In this document: in pieces, positions 35,164 through 44,978 of the stretch | Layout of the letters: each line of letters begins with the position of its first letter | Numbering within the stretch: the stretch's first letter is position 1 | Source: Trichocoleus sp. | GTDB lineage: Bacteria; Cyanobacteriota; Cyanobacteriia; Elainellales; Elainellaceae | Direction of reading: 5' to 3' | NCBI GenBank assembly: GCA_036702865.1 | Contig: DATNQD010000063.1 | Coordinates: 1 to 64,000 of the forward strand | Length of the DNA: 64,000 nt | The notes under the pieces: model-generated | The model's input: the letters and a program-made list of their open reading frames with translations, nothing else | The model's database searches: none | What the model was told of the DNA's origin: nothing | Made by a program: the position numbers and the translations under genes

Positions 35164-36219
35164 TTACTCCCGCAGGGTTATCTCTGTTTGTGGACTAGTC
35201 TGATTGCCCTCAGTTGCTGTTGCTTGGACGCGATAGCGCAAGCCCGGAACTGGGATTTGTGGGGCAGGCACATTGACCTGGAACCGGCCGCTGCTGTCTG
35301 CTCTGACCTGCTGATCGACTACGGTTTCACCCCCAACGGGTACACCAAACACCGTTGCCCCTGCAACAACCCTGATCTGCACATTAGCATTGGGGCGGGT
35401 TTGACCGATGAGAGTAAAGCTTTGGCGTCCGACTCGTCCACCATTCTGGTAGTTGGTAAACCGAGGCTGGAGGTCTGCGATCGTTCCAGGTGTTCCCGGA
35501 TTACCCCCTGGGTTGCCCCCTGGATTACCCCCTGGGTTGCCGCCGGGTGTGGAGTTAAAAGCAACGCCTTGAGCCGCTGCTGCATAGGTCGCTTGGGTTT
35601 GTCGCCGCAGACGAGCCAGCACAATCCCCTCAGCCACCCGATCGCTCGCTTGGACGGTGTAGGTTGCTCGATAGACCCCTGCGGTCGTTTCGGTTGCGGG
35701 TAATTCCCGAATGGTGCGTCCATCTTGAATGAGCAGGACAGAGGCTTGCCCCCCTGGTGTGCCGTTGAACGTAATATTCAGCGTTGCGCCCGTCGCCAGT
35801 GGAGTTTGTCCAGCGTTTGTTGTTACGGATGTAATTTGAATCGGCTGTGCTTGCTGGACGGTGAAAGACCAGCCGATCGATCGAAACTCGCCGTTTGTGT
35901 TGCGGTATTCCACCCGTACCTGATTCACCCCTGCTGTCAGAGGTTGGGTGGGGCGATAGGTAAAGAAATTGGGTGTAATCGTGCTTTGGCTGGTAATGTC
36001 TTGCCCATTCAAAGATATTCGAACGGATGATACATCAACGGTTGCGGCGTTGGCAGTCTCAAACTGCCCTGAAATTGAAGTACTGGGCGAAACATTGGTG
36101 CTGTTGCTGGCAGGCGTAACGCTCACGACTCGCTGCGCCAAGGCAGGCTGAACGATCGCTGGTGTAGAAAGCAGCACCCCGGTTGTGGTCAATCCGATTA
36201 AGAAGGATCGGGAAGTCAT
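35164..36219 (-). CDS. Secreted Ig-like-domain protein with GGNP repeats
   Basis: The 351 residues have a signal peptide (cleaved after PALAQ), a bacterial Ig-like domain ('[23 protein letters not shown]...[14 protein letters not shown]'), a second beta-rich domain (about 125-215), a GGNP-type repeat linker (about 226-240; four 12-bp units at about 35497-35545) and a C-terminal beta domain. It is likely periplasmic or surface-exposed; no enzyme motif is present. Its start overlaps the mtnP stop by four bases, an unusual coupling with a cytosolic salvage enzyme. Confidence 0.75.
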   Translation of the reverse strand: MTSRSFLIGLTTTGVLLSTPAIVQPALAQRVVSVTPASNSTNVSPSTSISGQFETANAATVDVSSVRISLNGQDITSQSTITPNFFTYRPTQPLTAGVNQVRVEYRNTNGEFRSIGWSFTVQQAQPIQITSVTTNAGQTPLATGATLNITFNGTPGGQASVLLIQDGRTIRELPATETTAGVYRATYTVQASDRVAEGIVLARLRRQTQATYAAAAQGVAFNSTPGGNPGGNPGGNPGGNPGTPGTIADLQPRFTNYQNGGRVGRQSFTLIGQTRPNANVQIRVVAGATVFGVPVGGETVVDQQVRADSSGRFQVNVPAPQIPVPGLRYRVQATATEGNQTSPQTEITLRE

Positions 36220-37088
36220 AGATACTTTTGCAACAGAAGTTTCAGATTGTCTTTTGTGGTTGGGGGAACCTTATCGAGCGGCGTAATAATTGCGTATTTC
36301 AGTGCTGAGTGAGCATCGGAGACGAAAGGATCTTGGGTCAGGCGGCGGATTGTTTCTTGAATGACTCGCTGAGCGTTCCCAGCATTTTTGCTCAGGTTAG
36401 CAATAACCATCTCAACCGTCACGCTATCATGATCCGGATACCAGCAGTCATAGTCTGTTACCAGTGCCAGAGTCGCATAGGCAATTTCTGCCTCCCTTGC
36501 GAGTTTTGCTTCCGGCAAATTGGTCATGCCAATGATCGTCGCGCCCCAACTGCGGTACAGATGGGATTCTGCCTTCGTTGAAAAAGCTGGACCTTCCATG
36601 CAGACATAGGTACCACCTCGATGCAGCGTGACCTCAGGCAAATTCAAACTGTCGATCGCCTCTGCCAAAACATTTGTTAGTTTGGGACAAACCGGATCGC
36701 CAAAGGCAATATGTCCGACAATCCCCTCACCGAAGAAAGTCGAGATCCGATTTTTGGTGCGATCGATAAACTGATCAGGAATGACCATATCAAGCGGTTT
36801 GGCTTCTGCCTGCAAAGAACCCACGGCTGACGCAGAAATAAGATATTCCACCCCCAGGCTCTTCATTGCATAGACGTTCGCGCGGTACGGGAGTTCCGAA
36901 GGCATCAAAGTATGATTGCGCCCATGTCTTGCTAAAAATGCGACTCTTGTTCCATCCAGAGTGCCGACAATCAGCGCATCAGAAGGAGCGCCAAATGGTG
37001 TTTCAACCCGGACTTCCTCAACCTCTTTCAGCGCCTCCATTTTATAAAGTCCACTGCCGCCAATGATGCCAATTTTGACCTGTTCCAT
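36216..37088 (-). CDS. mtnP: S-methyl-5'-thioadenosine phosphorylase
   Basis: MtnP phosphorolyses 5'-methylthioadenosine, a by-product of polyamine and ethylene-type reactions, to adenine and 5-methylthioribose 1-phosphate. The 290-residue sequence has the family start '[11 protein letters not shown]', '[26 protein letters not shown]', and '[18 protein letters not shown]' (MTAP-type substrate loop), all typical. The C-terminus '[11 protein letters not shown]' is intact. Upstream, 37115-37183 holds several imperfect TGCCTGAGT repeats. Confidence 0.92.
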   Translation of the reverse strand: MEQVKIGIIGGSGLYKMEALKEVEEVRVETPFGAPSDALIVGTLDGTRVAFLARHGRNHTLMPSELPYRANVYAMKSLGVEYLISASAVGSLQAEAKPLDMVIPDQFIDRTKNRISTFFGEGIVGHIAFGDPVCPKLTNVLAEAIDSLNLPEVTLHRGGTYVCMEGPAFSTKAESHLYRSWGATIIGMTNLPEAKLAREAEIAYATLALVTDYDCWYPDHDSVTVEMVIANLSKNAGNAQRVIQETIRRLTQDPFVSDAHSALKYAIITPLDKVPPTTKDNLKLLLQKYL

Positions 37089-37114
37089 CGTTCTCCCCTT
37101 CTGTCTCTCTGCAG

Positions 37115-37183
37115 TGCCTTGATCGTGCCTCAGTTTGCCTGATTGTTGCCTGAGTTTAGTGATGCCTGAGTAATGCCTGAGTA
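37115..37183. repeat. Imperfect short repeats TGCCT(GAGT)
   Basis: At least five spaced copies of TGCCTGA or TGCCT occur between the mtnP start and the EamA gene end. No known regulatory motif; probably slippage-derived. Confidence 0.4.
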
Positions 37184-37245
37184 TTGTACGGGAAAAGCGA
37201 TCGAAGCAAGCATGATTTGGGCAAGAAGCAGCAAGGAGGGAGTGT

Positions 37246-38202
37246 TTAGGAGGGAGTCAGGGGCGGGTGAACTTGGCGGAGTTGGAGTGAGGTGACAGCA
37301 CCAAGCACAAGAATGCTGCCCAAAATTTGAGCGGGAGTGAGTGCTTGACCCAAGACCAACCAGGCAAGAATCGCAGCGAGTACAGGTTCCAGGGTCGCAC
37401 CGATCGCCCCTCGTTCAGCTTTGACTTGTTGAATCCCCCAGCAGAGAAGACAAAACGGAACCAGTGTGCCACCAATGCCAACAAACAAAATACCGGGAAA
37501 AACACCAGGAACAGTCTGGAGTTGAAACAGCTTTGTTGCAGCCCCATGATTCAGCCCTTGGCTGATTTCGATAGCCAGTTGCACTGTCACCCAGAACAAG
37601 CTTGAGACGACAAAGCCACGAAACATGACCCCAAGTGCGCCATAACGGTTGACGACAGCTTCACTAAACAAGGTATAGCCCGCAAAAAACAGGGCACTAA
37701 AGGCAGCGGCAACCAATCCGAGGAAATCTAGCTGAAGTTGGCTGGTTCCAAAGCCTGACACCAGCATGATACCGAACAGGGCAACCAGAGAAGCCAATCC
37801 TGTTGAGAGCGTTGGAAGCCGCTGATTTCGGAGTGCATTTAGCAAAACGACAATTGCCGGAGCCGTGTACTGAATCACAAGCGCTACCGCAACCGAGAGC
37901 CGCGAAATGGCAATGTAATAAGTCACCGTCACAAATGCCAGACATAACCCTAGACTCAGGATTTTCCAGTCCCATTGCCACCGAGCTGCTGGTTTTCCAT
38001 AGAGCAGGATGCCCAAACCAATCGCCGCAATCACCGATCGCAGCATCGTTAGTTCAGTAGGGGTCACTCCTGCTTGGAATAAGCGACTTGCAGCAATGGC
38101 ACCTGTTGCCCAGAGAAGTGCAGCAAAAGCGATCGCGATAAACCCTAGATTCACTAAGCGATCGGGTGAATTAACCTCAAGTGATTTTGAATATTTTTTC
38201 AT
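37246..38202 (-). CDS. EamA/DMT-family transporter
   Basis: A 318-residue drug/metabolite transporter with ten hydrophobic segments arranged as two EamA repeats. '[33 protein letters not shown]' starts repeat one, and '[24 protein letters not shown]' marks the end of repeat two. The substrate is unknown; members export amino acids or other metabolites. It is the last minus-strand gene before the kinase and has no tight partner. Confidence 0.85.
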   Translation of the reverse strand: MKKYSKSLEVNSPDRLVNLGFIAIAFAALLWATGAIAASRLFQAGVTPTELTMLRSVIAAIGLGILLYGKPAARWQWDWKILSLGLCLAFVTVTYYIAISRLSVAVALVIQYTAPAIVVLLNALRNQRLPTLSTGLASLVALFGIMLVSGFGTSQLQLDFLGLVAAAFSALFFAGYTLFSEAVVNRYGALGVMFRGFVVSSLFWVTVQLAIEISQGLNHGAATKLFQLQTVPGVFPGILFVGIGGTLVPFCLLCWGIQQVKAERGAIGATLEPVLAAILAWLVLGQALTPAQILGSILVLGAVTSLQLRQVHPPLTPS

Positions 38203-38585
38203 TCTCGAAGGTGAAATGAAGCAATTTTATCAGTCTTACTGATCAATCAACGGCTGGAATCGTACAGGTGGGTGACGTTGCAATGAGGCTGCCGCAGCGG
38301 ATGGGTTCTTGAGCCTTGGCTGTTGAGTTATGAGTGAGCTAAATCAAGATATTTAATTTATCTGCTGACATTAAATGAGATGCCTGGTTAAGGAACTTTA
38401 CTTAACTTAGATAAATCCTGTGGAAGTTACTACTATAGAGAGAGGTTAAAGGCATTTTCACTTCAAGCCGTCCGCGAAATTAAGTAGATGCAAAATTTCC
38501 CTTTATGGGAGATAGGAATAGATAGGGGTTAGCAGCTTTTTGAGACAGCTTCTTTTTATTTCACTTTCTTCTTTGATAAAACCTT
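38203..38585. other. Intergenic region between divergent EamA and kinase genes
   Basis: 383 bases of AT-rich sequence. A run of AT-rich hexamers (38345-38430) could hold the kinase promoter, but I could not identify a convincing -35/-10 pair. No RNA gene or repeat seen. Confidence 0.35.
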
Positions 38586-41500
38586 ATGAAACTGCTCCGA
38601 TCGCCTCAGACAACACCCCTACTAAGCTCTGCTTTTTATGTGCGAAGTAGCCAGCAGATTGAAACAGAGATTCAAGAAGTGCTAGGTTTTCTGCCACCGT
38701 TTTTTATGGCAGCGATGGGTAATTCCCAGGTACTAGAGAGCCTGTGGCAGCAGACGCTCCATCAATATATTTTTAATCCCCTACCGGATATTTTTAAAGA
38801 AAAACTAAGTGCTTATTTATCGCGCTTTTGTGCAATCCCCTATTGCATGATTTGCCATAGCTGCCAACTCTATTCTTTGGGGATTCATGCAAAAGAAATT
38901 TTGGAATTATTGACTGCTCTACCTCCTACTGATTTAGCGATTGAGTATTATCTGAAAGTTCTAGAGACCTTGGATGATGAAATTTTAGATCTCGATCAAC
39001 TAGAGCCTGAGATCGAAACAAGCTTGCTGGCTTGTGCCACATTTCTGGCGCTTACATCACAGCAGGTAGAGCGGTGTAATTCAGCGCTGAAGAGGGTTTT
39101 GGGAACGGTTAACTATCAGCATCTAGTTGCTTTCATTGCTTTTGTCAAAACCTGTCATGTTTGGGTTGAGGCACATCCTGAGATCTGCTACAAGGCTGAC
39201 TATCGAGTTCAGCAGCATTTTGGTCGGTTGGTTGAAGAAAATCCTGATTTGGCGGATTTCTTTACTCATTATTGGGAACAAGTCCAGTACGATCGCCAAA
39301 CTTGGCTAGAGCAGCAAGCAACGATCGCGGAACGAAGTCGCAATGAAGCAGTTTTTAGACAGGTTACAGATAAGAATCGCTGCTTAGCTCATGCTCTGGC
39401 TTCTATGTCAGAAGGTGTTTTTGTCACTGATCCAAATCAGACGGACAACCCAATTATTTATAGCAATGTCGCTTTTTCCCGCAGCACAGAATATCCGCCT
39501 GAAGAGGTGGCTGGGCGGAACTTTCAATTTCTTTGGGGCGCAGCAACCGATCGAGCAGTGCTAGATCAGATTCACCAGGCAATTGAGGCACGTCGAGAAA
39601 TTAAAGCAACGCTGCTGAGCTACCGCAAGAGCGGTCAACCTTTTTGGAGTGAACTCAGAATTACGCCTGTATTCTCGGAGACAAGTGATCTCCTTTACTA
39701 TGTCGCAATTCAAACTGATATTACTGAACGAAAACGAGCAGAAGAAGCGTTACGCCACAGTGAATCTACGCTGAGAAGCTTCTTCAACAGTGCCTCAATG
39801 ATGATGGGTATTGTGGAGCTTCGAGAAGATGACGTCTTGCATATTTCAGGTAATGCAGCGACAGCTCAATACTTTGGCATTCCATCGGAATTAATGAAAA
39901 ACCGACTCGTTAGCCAAATGGGTGTGCCTGAGTTTTATCGAAAACAATGGATTCAGCATTACCGAGAAGCCGCGCGAACACGCTGCCCGGTAAGGTTTGA
40001 ATATACTCGTGAGATGCCTCAGGGTACAGTTTGGCTTTATGTGACTGTTACTGCGATCGCGGATGATGAAGCACAGCCTTTGCGGTTCGCTTACATTGCT
40101 GAAGATATTACAGAGCGCAAGCAAGCAGAACAAAAAATTCGAGAGCAGGCAGCCCTGCTGAACATTGCCACTGATGCGATCGTGGTGCGTGATTTGAACT
40201 ACAAAGTTCTGTTTTGGAATCGAGGTGCAGAACGGCTCTATGGCTGGCAAGCTGAAGAAGTTTTGGGCAAAAAATCGCTCGATTTGCTTTATCCAAAATC
40301 ACATTCTCAAGTGAATGAAGCCTTAGCAATTGTGATGGAGCAAGGAGAATGGCAGGGAGAACTGTCGATGGTGACAAAAGCGGGCAAGCCATCAGTGGTG
40401 TCGAGCCGTTGGACATTGGTTCGAGATGAAGCACAGCAGCCAAAATCAATTCTGGTTGTTGATACAGATATTAGCGAAAAGAAACTTTTAGAAACACAGT
40501 TTCTCCGAGCGCAGCGAATGGAAAGTATCGGCACATTAGCAGGCGGAATTGCTCATGATTTGAATAATGTTCTGACGCCAATTCTTTCTTCTGCCCAATT
40601 GCTGCTCATACAGACCGATGACAAGAATACTAAACAGCAGCGCTTACTAGAAATGATTCAAACCAATGCTAAACGAGGCGCAAATTTGATTAAGCAAGTC
40701 CTCTCGTTTGCGCGGGGTGTAGAAGGCAAACATATCGCGCTGCAAGCTCGGCATTTGATCTCAGAGATTCGGCAAATTGCTCAAGAAACGTTCCCTAAGT
40801 CGATCGATTTGCATATTGATTTGGCAAGTAATTTATGGCTGGTATCAGGAGATGCAACCCAACTCCATCAGGTGCTGATGAATCTCTGTGTTAACGCGCG
40901 AGATGCCATGAGCAAAGGAGGAACGCTGAGTATTTGTGCCACTAATGTATGGATTGATGACCACTATAAGCAGATGAATTTTGATGCTCAACCTGGAGCA
41001 TACGTCATGATCAGCGTGTCTGATACCGGAACGGGCATTCCGCCTGAAGTGGTCGATCGCATTTTTGAGCCATTTTTTACCACGAAAGAGATGGGAAAGG
41101 GGACAGGACTGGGGCTTTCAACGGTGTTGGGAATTGTGCGTGGACATGGTGGTTTTGTTGAGGTTAACAGTACCCTGGGTCAAGGAACAGAATTTAAGGT
41201 TTATCTGCCTGCTGTTAAAGCAGAAGAACCGCAGATCTCTCTGGAACAAGAGTTAGTTTTGGGACAGGGCGAATTAATTTTGGTTGTTGATGACGAGAAA
41301 ATGATTCGAGAGGTGAGCCAGGCAACCCTAGAAGCCTATAACTATCAGGTTCTCACTGCTGCTGACGGGATTGAAGCGATCGCCCTTTATGCCGAACATA
41401 AAAGTGATATTCGTCTCGCGATTGTTGATTTAATGATGCCTGTGATGGATGGTGAAACCACTATTCACACGCTGAAGAAAATTGATCCTCAGGTCAAAAT

Positions 41501-41627
41501 CATTGCAGTTAGCGGCTTAATGGTCAGCAGCCAAATTGCCGGGACGATCGGCAAGGAGATTTATGTGTTTCTGAATAAGCCTTACTCAGCCAAGGAGCTA
41601 GTGAAAGCGATTCAGGGTGTGTTGTAG
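38586..41627 (+). CDS. Hybrid histidine kinase with AhpD-like N-terminus, three PAS domains and receiver
   Basis: A 1013-residue soluble hybrid kinase. Residues 1-~250 form a helical domain resembling AhpD/carboxymuconolactone decarboxylase proteins, with a cysteine cluster (Cys82, Cys87, Cys90, Cys93; C87xxC90). Then come PAS1 (268-385, LOV-like but with Phe313 in GRNFQFLWG where the photoactive Cys would be), PAS2 (395-515), PAS3 (518-640), HisKA with His657 (LAGGIAHDLNN), HATPase (765-885; N-box 'NLCVNARDAM', G-box 'GKGTGLGLS') and a C-terminal receiver with Asp948 and a conserved Lys. The phosphate path is therefore intra-molecular, with a partner regulator encoded elsewhere. Output domains closely resemble those of the kinase at 51 kb. 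Confidence 0.88.
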   Translation: MKLLRSPQTTPLLSSAFYVRSSQQIETEIQEVLGFLPPFFMAAMGNSQVLESLWQQTLHQYIFNPLPDIFKEKLSAYLSRFCAIPYCMICHSCQLYSLGIHAKEILELLTALPPTDLAIEYYLKVLETLDDEILDLDQLEPEIETSLLACATFLALTSQQVERCNSALKRVLGTVNYQHLVAFIAFVKTCHVWVEAHPEICYKADYRVQQHFGRLVEENPDLADFFTHYWEQVQYDRQTWLEQQATIAERSRNEAVFRQVTDKNRCLAHALASMSEGVFVTDPNQTDNPIIYSNVAFSRSTEYPPEEVAGRNFQFLWGAATDRAVLDQIHQAIEARREIKATLLSYRKSGQPFWSELRITPVFSETSDLLYYVAIQTDITERKRAEEALRHSESTLRSFFNSASMMMGIVELREDDVLHISGNAATAQYFGIPSELMKNRLVSQMGVPEFYRKQWIQHYREAARTRCPVRFEYTREMPQGTVWLYVTVTAIADDEAQPLRFAYIAEDITERKQAEQKIREQAALLNIATDAIVVRDLNYKVLFWNRGAERLYGWQAEEVLGKKSLDLLYPKSHSQVNEALAIVMEQGEWQGELSMVTKAGKPSVVSSRWTLVRDEAQQPKSILVVDTDISEKKLLETQFLRAQRMESIGTLAGGIAHDLNNVLTPILSSAQLLLIQTDDKNTKQQRLLEMIQTNAKRGANLIKQVLSFARGVEGKHIALQARHLISEIRQIAQETFPKSIDLHIDLASNLWLVSGDATQLHQVLMNLCVNARDAMSKGGTLSICATNVWIDDHYKQMNFDAQPGAYVMISVSDTGTGIPPEVVDRIFEPFFTTKEMGKGTGLGLSTVLGIVRGHGGFVEVNSTLGQGTEFKVYLPAVKAEEPQISLEQELVLGQGELILVVDDEKMIREVSQATLEAYNYQVLTAADGIEAIALYAEHKSDIRLAIVDLMMPVMDGETTIHTLKKIDPQVKIIAVSGLMVSSQIAGTIGKEIYVFLNKPYSAKELVKAIQGVL

Positions 41628-41841
41628 CGCTGATCTCAATCTAATCTCAATCTAGAAACGGCAACGATTGAGCCATCACAGCAACTACAACGGCTGAAAT
41701 TGTTGAGACAACTGTCGCTAAATGGGGCGATCGTCCGTCATTGATTGCATCTCTATTGCTTGTGCTGATGCTTGTTGTGGATCGACCCTGAATCTTTGAA
41801 AGTACTCCTGTTCCCTGTCACTTAGCACAGCTTATAACCAG

Positions 41842-41870
41842 AAAGAGTACTGCTATGGGTACTCTTTTTT
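41842..41870 (+). terminator. Rho-independent terminator after the hybrid kinase gene
   Basis: A perfect AAAGAGTAC / GTACTCTTT stem around TGCTATGG is followed by a T-run. The ATG inside its loop (41855) opens the next reading frame, which argues that the real start of that gene is downstream. Confidence 0.8.
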
Positions 41871-41935
41871 ATCCGCAAAATGAATGGATCAGGGTGAAGC
41901 TTATCTCAGCAAACACAACTGATGAGGCTCTACCA

Positions 41936-42376
41936 ATGCCATTAACTCAACCCAAAATTGTCACCGTTTATCAGTTCACCGCTCAGGCTCCTCAAGGTTC
42001 TGGCTGGCGATTCTTCTACTCTACAGATGTGAATGAAGGTAAGAAAAACGGCTGGACAATTAGCAGCGGTATCGCATTTTATGCCTATGGTGCTTCTGGC
42101 AGTAATATTGCTGCAGTGAATCGATTTGTTGCAAAAGAACCCTGGAGATACCAATATTCTACGAAGTCAGCGGTTAACGGTGGTGGCTGGAAACTAGAAG
42201 GACCTGCTTTTTATGCCAGCACAAAGCAAATTCCTGGTACAGTACCCGTTTATCAGTATTACGCCATTATGAAAGATGGTGGCTGGAAGTATATGTACTC
42301 TACAACGAACAAACCTGAAATGGATGGCTGGAAGAACGAAGGAATTGCATTTTATGTGCCTGAACCAGGCTGCTAA
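41936..42376 (+). CDS. DUF5648-like repeat protein
   Basis: The frame is open from 41855, but that ATG lies in a terminator loop. I prefer the ATG at 41936 (MPLTQPKIVTVYQF), which has GAGG eight bases upstream, giving 146 residues. The protein consists of three beta repeats, each ending in the 'GW...G.AFYA/V' motif (near residues 40-50, 85-95 and 130-140), with 'VYQF..QAPQGSGWRFFYST' typical of DUF5648, a domain found in secreted hydrolases and lectin-like proteins. No signal peptide is evident. Function is unknown. Confidence 0.7.
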   Translation: MPLTQPKIVTVYQFTAQAPQGSGWRFFYSTDVNEGKKNGWTISSGIAFYAYGASGSNIAAVNRFVAKEPWRYQYSTKSAVNGGGWKLEGPAFYASTKQIPGTVPVYQYYAIMKDGGWKYMYSTTNKPEMDGWKNEGIAFYVPEPGC

Positions 42377-42512
42377 ACCCTTCAAAAAAGAGTAATTAAA
42401 TCCCCGATCGCCCGTCCAAACTTTGTCTTTCTCGTTCCCTAATTCCTCCAGTTTCAAAAATGCAAAGTTATTGAGAGTTGGAGGGTTAGGGGGCTACAAA
42501 ATGCCTGTAAAT

Positions 42513-43016
42513 TCATTTAAACTCATTGTTTTTTTGATTGGCAGCAATCACAATTTGGGCACAGGCTTCTGCATCAGACAATGCCTGGTGATGATTCAGT
42601 GCAATGTTTAAAAACTCGCAAACGTTGGGTAGTTTGGTGGGATGAAGATTCCAGGTTTTTCGCGCTAACTGCACGGTACAGATGAACGGATGCGTTGGTC
42701 TGGGCAGACGATAGGCATCACAGCAAGCATAGAGAACCCCCTGATCAAAAGAGGCGTTGTGCGCTGCAATGAAATCAGCATCTTTGAGTAGAGGTTCAAC
42801 AATTTGCCAAATTTCGCCGAAGACAGGCTGATGAGCAACATCGTGCCAGCGAATTCCATGAATGTGGGTAAAGAAAACCTGCCGTCGGGGCGGACGAATC
42901 AAATAATGAGCCCGATCGACAATTTGGTTATTTTCCACGCGAACCAACCCGATCGCACAGGCACTATCTCGACGACTGTCTGCGGTTTCAAAATCTAGTG
43001 CGACAAACGTATTCAT
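42513..43016 (-). CDS. DEDDh 3'-5' exonuclease (DnaQ-like)
   Basis: From the ATG at 43016 (MNTFVALDFETAD) the product has 167 residues, the right length for the exonuclease domain; the frame extends to 43091. Motif I is DFE (Asp8, Glu10), motif II 'FIAAHNASFD', and motif III 'HHQALSDAEACAQI' with the DEDDh histidine, so the active site is complete. It resembles DNA polymerase III epsilon but stands alone as a free exonuclease. No strong ribosome site is seen at either start. Confidence 0.85.
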   Translation of the reverse strand: MNTFVALDFETADSRRDSACAIGLVRVENNQIVDRAHYLIRPPRRQVFFTHIHGIRWHDVAHQPVFGEIWQIVEPLLKDADFIAAHNASFDQGVLYACCDAYRLPRPTHPFICTVQLARKTWNLHPTKLPNVCEFLNIALNHHQALSDAEACAQIVIAANQKNNEFK

Positions 43017-43075
43017 GCAAGATAAAGTCAGCGATTCACAGCGAGTAGATGTTAATCGATAGCTAATTGAGTAGT

Positions 43076-43792
43076 TTAACCCCAGTTCCACAGAATTGGA
43101 CTATCGTCGAGATGATCAGTAACGGTACGCCCGATCGCGTCGATTTCTGCCAGTTCTTCTGGTGAAAGCTGAACAGATGCGGCTGCGGCATTTTGAGTTG
43201 CTTGGGTAGCATTTCGTACTCCCACGATCGCCTGGGCTTGGGGTTGGGCAATCAACCAGGCAAGTGCGAGGTTTCCCAGGCTGGTTTGGTGACGGTCTGC
43301 GATCGGTTTTAGCTGCGCCAGAGCCGCCTACGCCCGTTGATAGGTCTCGCTTTGAAACAGCTTATTTTTGGCGCGATTGTCTTGTGGATCAAATCGATGG
43401 TCAGGAGCAAACTTACCCGTCAGCAGCCCTTGAGCCAGCGATGAGTAAGCCAGAATTGAAATGTGATTCTTGACGCAATAAGGCACTAATTCTTTTTCGC
43501 TATATCGCCAGAACAGGGAGTAAGGTGGCTAAAGGCTGTCAATTTGTCCATATTGGGCGGCGTTTTCTAGCTGAGCCAGCGAAAAATTAGAAACGCCAAT
43601 TGCCCGGATTTTACCCTGCTGTTTCAGGTCATTGAGTGCTTGCATGGTTTCAGCGATCGGTACGGTTTCGCTGCCAAAAGAGCCAGCAGGCCAGTGAATT
43701 TGATACAGGTCAATGTAATCTGCTTTCAGGTTTTGTAATGAGTTCTCACAAGCATCGATCACTTGCTGATACTTTAGGTGGTTCGGAGTGAT
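43076..43792 (-). pseudogene. Aldo/keto reductase pseudogene, 5' truncated with two stops
   Basis: A single minus-strand frame of 239 codons (43792-43076) reads as an aldo/keto reductase from '[19 protein letters not shown]', '[12 protein letters not shown]', '[16 protein letters not shown]', 'LAYSSLAQGLLTGKF' and 'AIVGVRNATQATQNA' to the natural stop, with only two internal TAG stops, at 43529-43531 and 43328-43330. About 85 N-terminal residues, including the catalytic Asp/Tyr, are absent; the homology begins two bases after the alpha/beta-hydrolase stop. No frameshifts are found, so decay is recent. Confidence 0.85.
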
Positions 43793-43794
43793 CT

Positions 43795-44709
43795 TTAATG
43801 ATTATAGGTTTGTATCGCTGAGGCGACCTGTTGTGGTTGTTCGAGATGAGGTGTGTGACCGCAGTGTTTGATCCATTGCAGTTTACTTTGCTCGATCGCT
43901 TGTTCAAATTGATGAGCGTCTGCTATCCCCAACACATCATCTTTTTCGCCCCAAAGAATTAACGTTGGATGTTTGATTGCTTGGATCTTGCTGTGCAAAT
44001 CATCATATCCGCCGCTCTGAGTCCATGAGACGATCGCCTGTTTCCATCCGGGCATCGCTTGATGGAGTTGAGCACAGCGAATTGCATCGGTCAGGGCTGG
44101 ATCTGGAAAGACAGACGCTGCGCCAATGGCAGCCCACTTGCGAACAAACAGCCAGTCTGCACCCCAATCACAAACAAAATCAGGTAAAAACTGCCCGATC
44201 GGGAAGCCGCCTGAAAAGCCAACACTGTCAATTAAGACGAGCGATCGAACCAGTTCAGGATAATGCAGCGTAAAGTCGATTGCTGTTGCTCCACCCAGCG
44301 AAGCCCCAACCAGGATAACGGGACGTTGAATGAAAGCCTGCCAAACAGCGTAGAGGTGCTGTCGAATTGAGCCTGGATCAACGGCAATACCTGGCACAAA
44401 CTCGGTAAAGCCAGAACCAAATCGATCGACTGCCCAAACCGATTGTTGGGTTGACAGCAGCGGCAACAGGTGGCGGAACTCGAGAAGGGAACTGTCGAAT
44501 CCAGGAAGCAGCAAGATCGGTGCAGTGTTTGTAGTCGGGCAGGCGCGATGAACATAAGCGGTAGAAACTGAAATGGTCTGATGCTGCAACGAAACGGAAA
44601 GCGTGTAGTGCTGGATTTGCTGAATCAGTTCGATCGCAGTTCGATCGCGAATGACTTGAGTTGCCTGAGCAAGCAGTCTTTTGGCATCAATCCTTTTGGC
44701 ATTGATCAT
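43795..44709 (-). CDS. Alpha/beta hydrolase
   Basis: A 304-residue alpha/beta-hydrolase fold enzyme. The oxyanion loop follows 'LLLPGFDSS', the nucleophile elbow is GASLGG with Ser137, the acid lies in '[10 protein letters not shown]' and the histidine in '[12 protein letters not shown]'. The triad is complete. The cap domain spans about 165-235. Substrate unknown; the short-chain, aromatic-ester-type family is broad. Its 3' end abuts the truncated AKR pseudogene, suggesting a deletion whose edge fell just past this stop; the C-terminus nevertheless looks complete. Confidence 0.82.
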   Translation of the reverse strand: MINAKRIDAKRLLAQATQVIRDRTAIELIQQIQHYTLSVSLQHQTISVSTAYVHRACPTTNTAPILLLPGFDSSLLEFRHLLPLLSTQQSVWAVDRFGSGFTEFVPGIAVDPGSIRQHLYAVWQAFIQRPVILVGASLGGATAIDFTLHYPELVRSLVLIDSVGFSGGFPIGQFLPDFVCDWGADWLFVRKWAAIGAASVFPDPALTDAIRCAQLHQAMPGWKQAIVSWTQSGGYDDLHSKIQAIKHPTLILWGEKDDVLGIADAHQFEQAIEQSKLQWIKHCGHTPHLEQPQQVASAIQTYNH

Positions 44710-44978
44710 TGTGAATTCATCAAAGTTGATTTATCAAAAATATTTGGAGCAGTCATGTTAAGAAAATGGACATTGCTCAACAAAAGTATGAGGTTGCGAA
44801 CTGAGTTCCTGCATCGCTCCCTAAATCCCCGGTTTCCTAACAAGTTACCTAATTGTAATAAACCTGCTATTTTGTTGAGTCAGCTTATATGATGAGCATA
44901 CGTTTTAGCACTTCAATTCAATCAGGAACTCACTGCCCCTGAATTTCAGCATTCTGATGTCCCAATGGAGAAATAATC

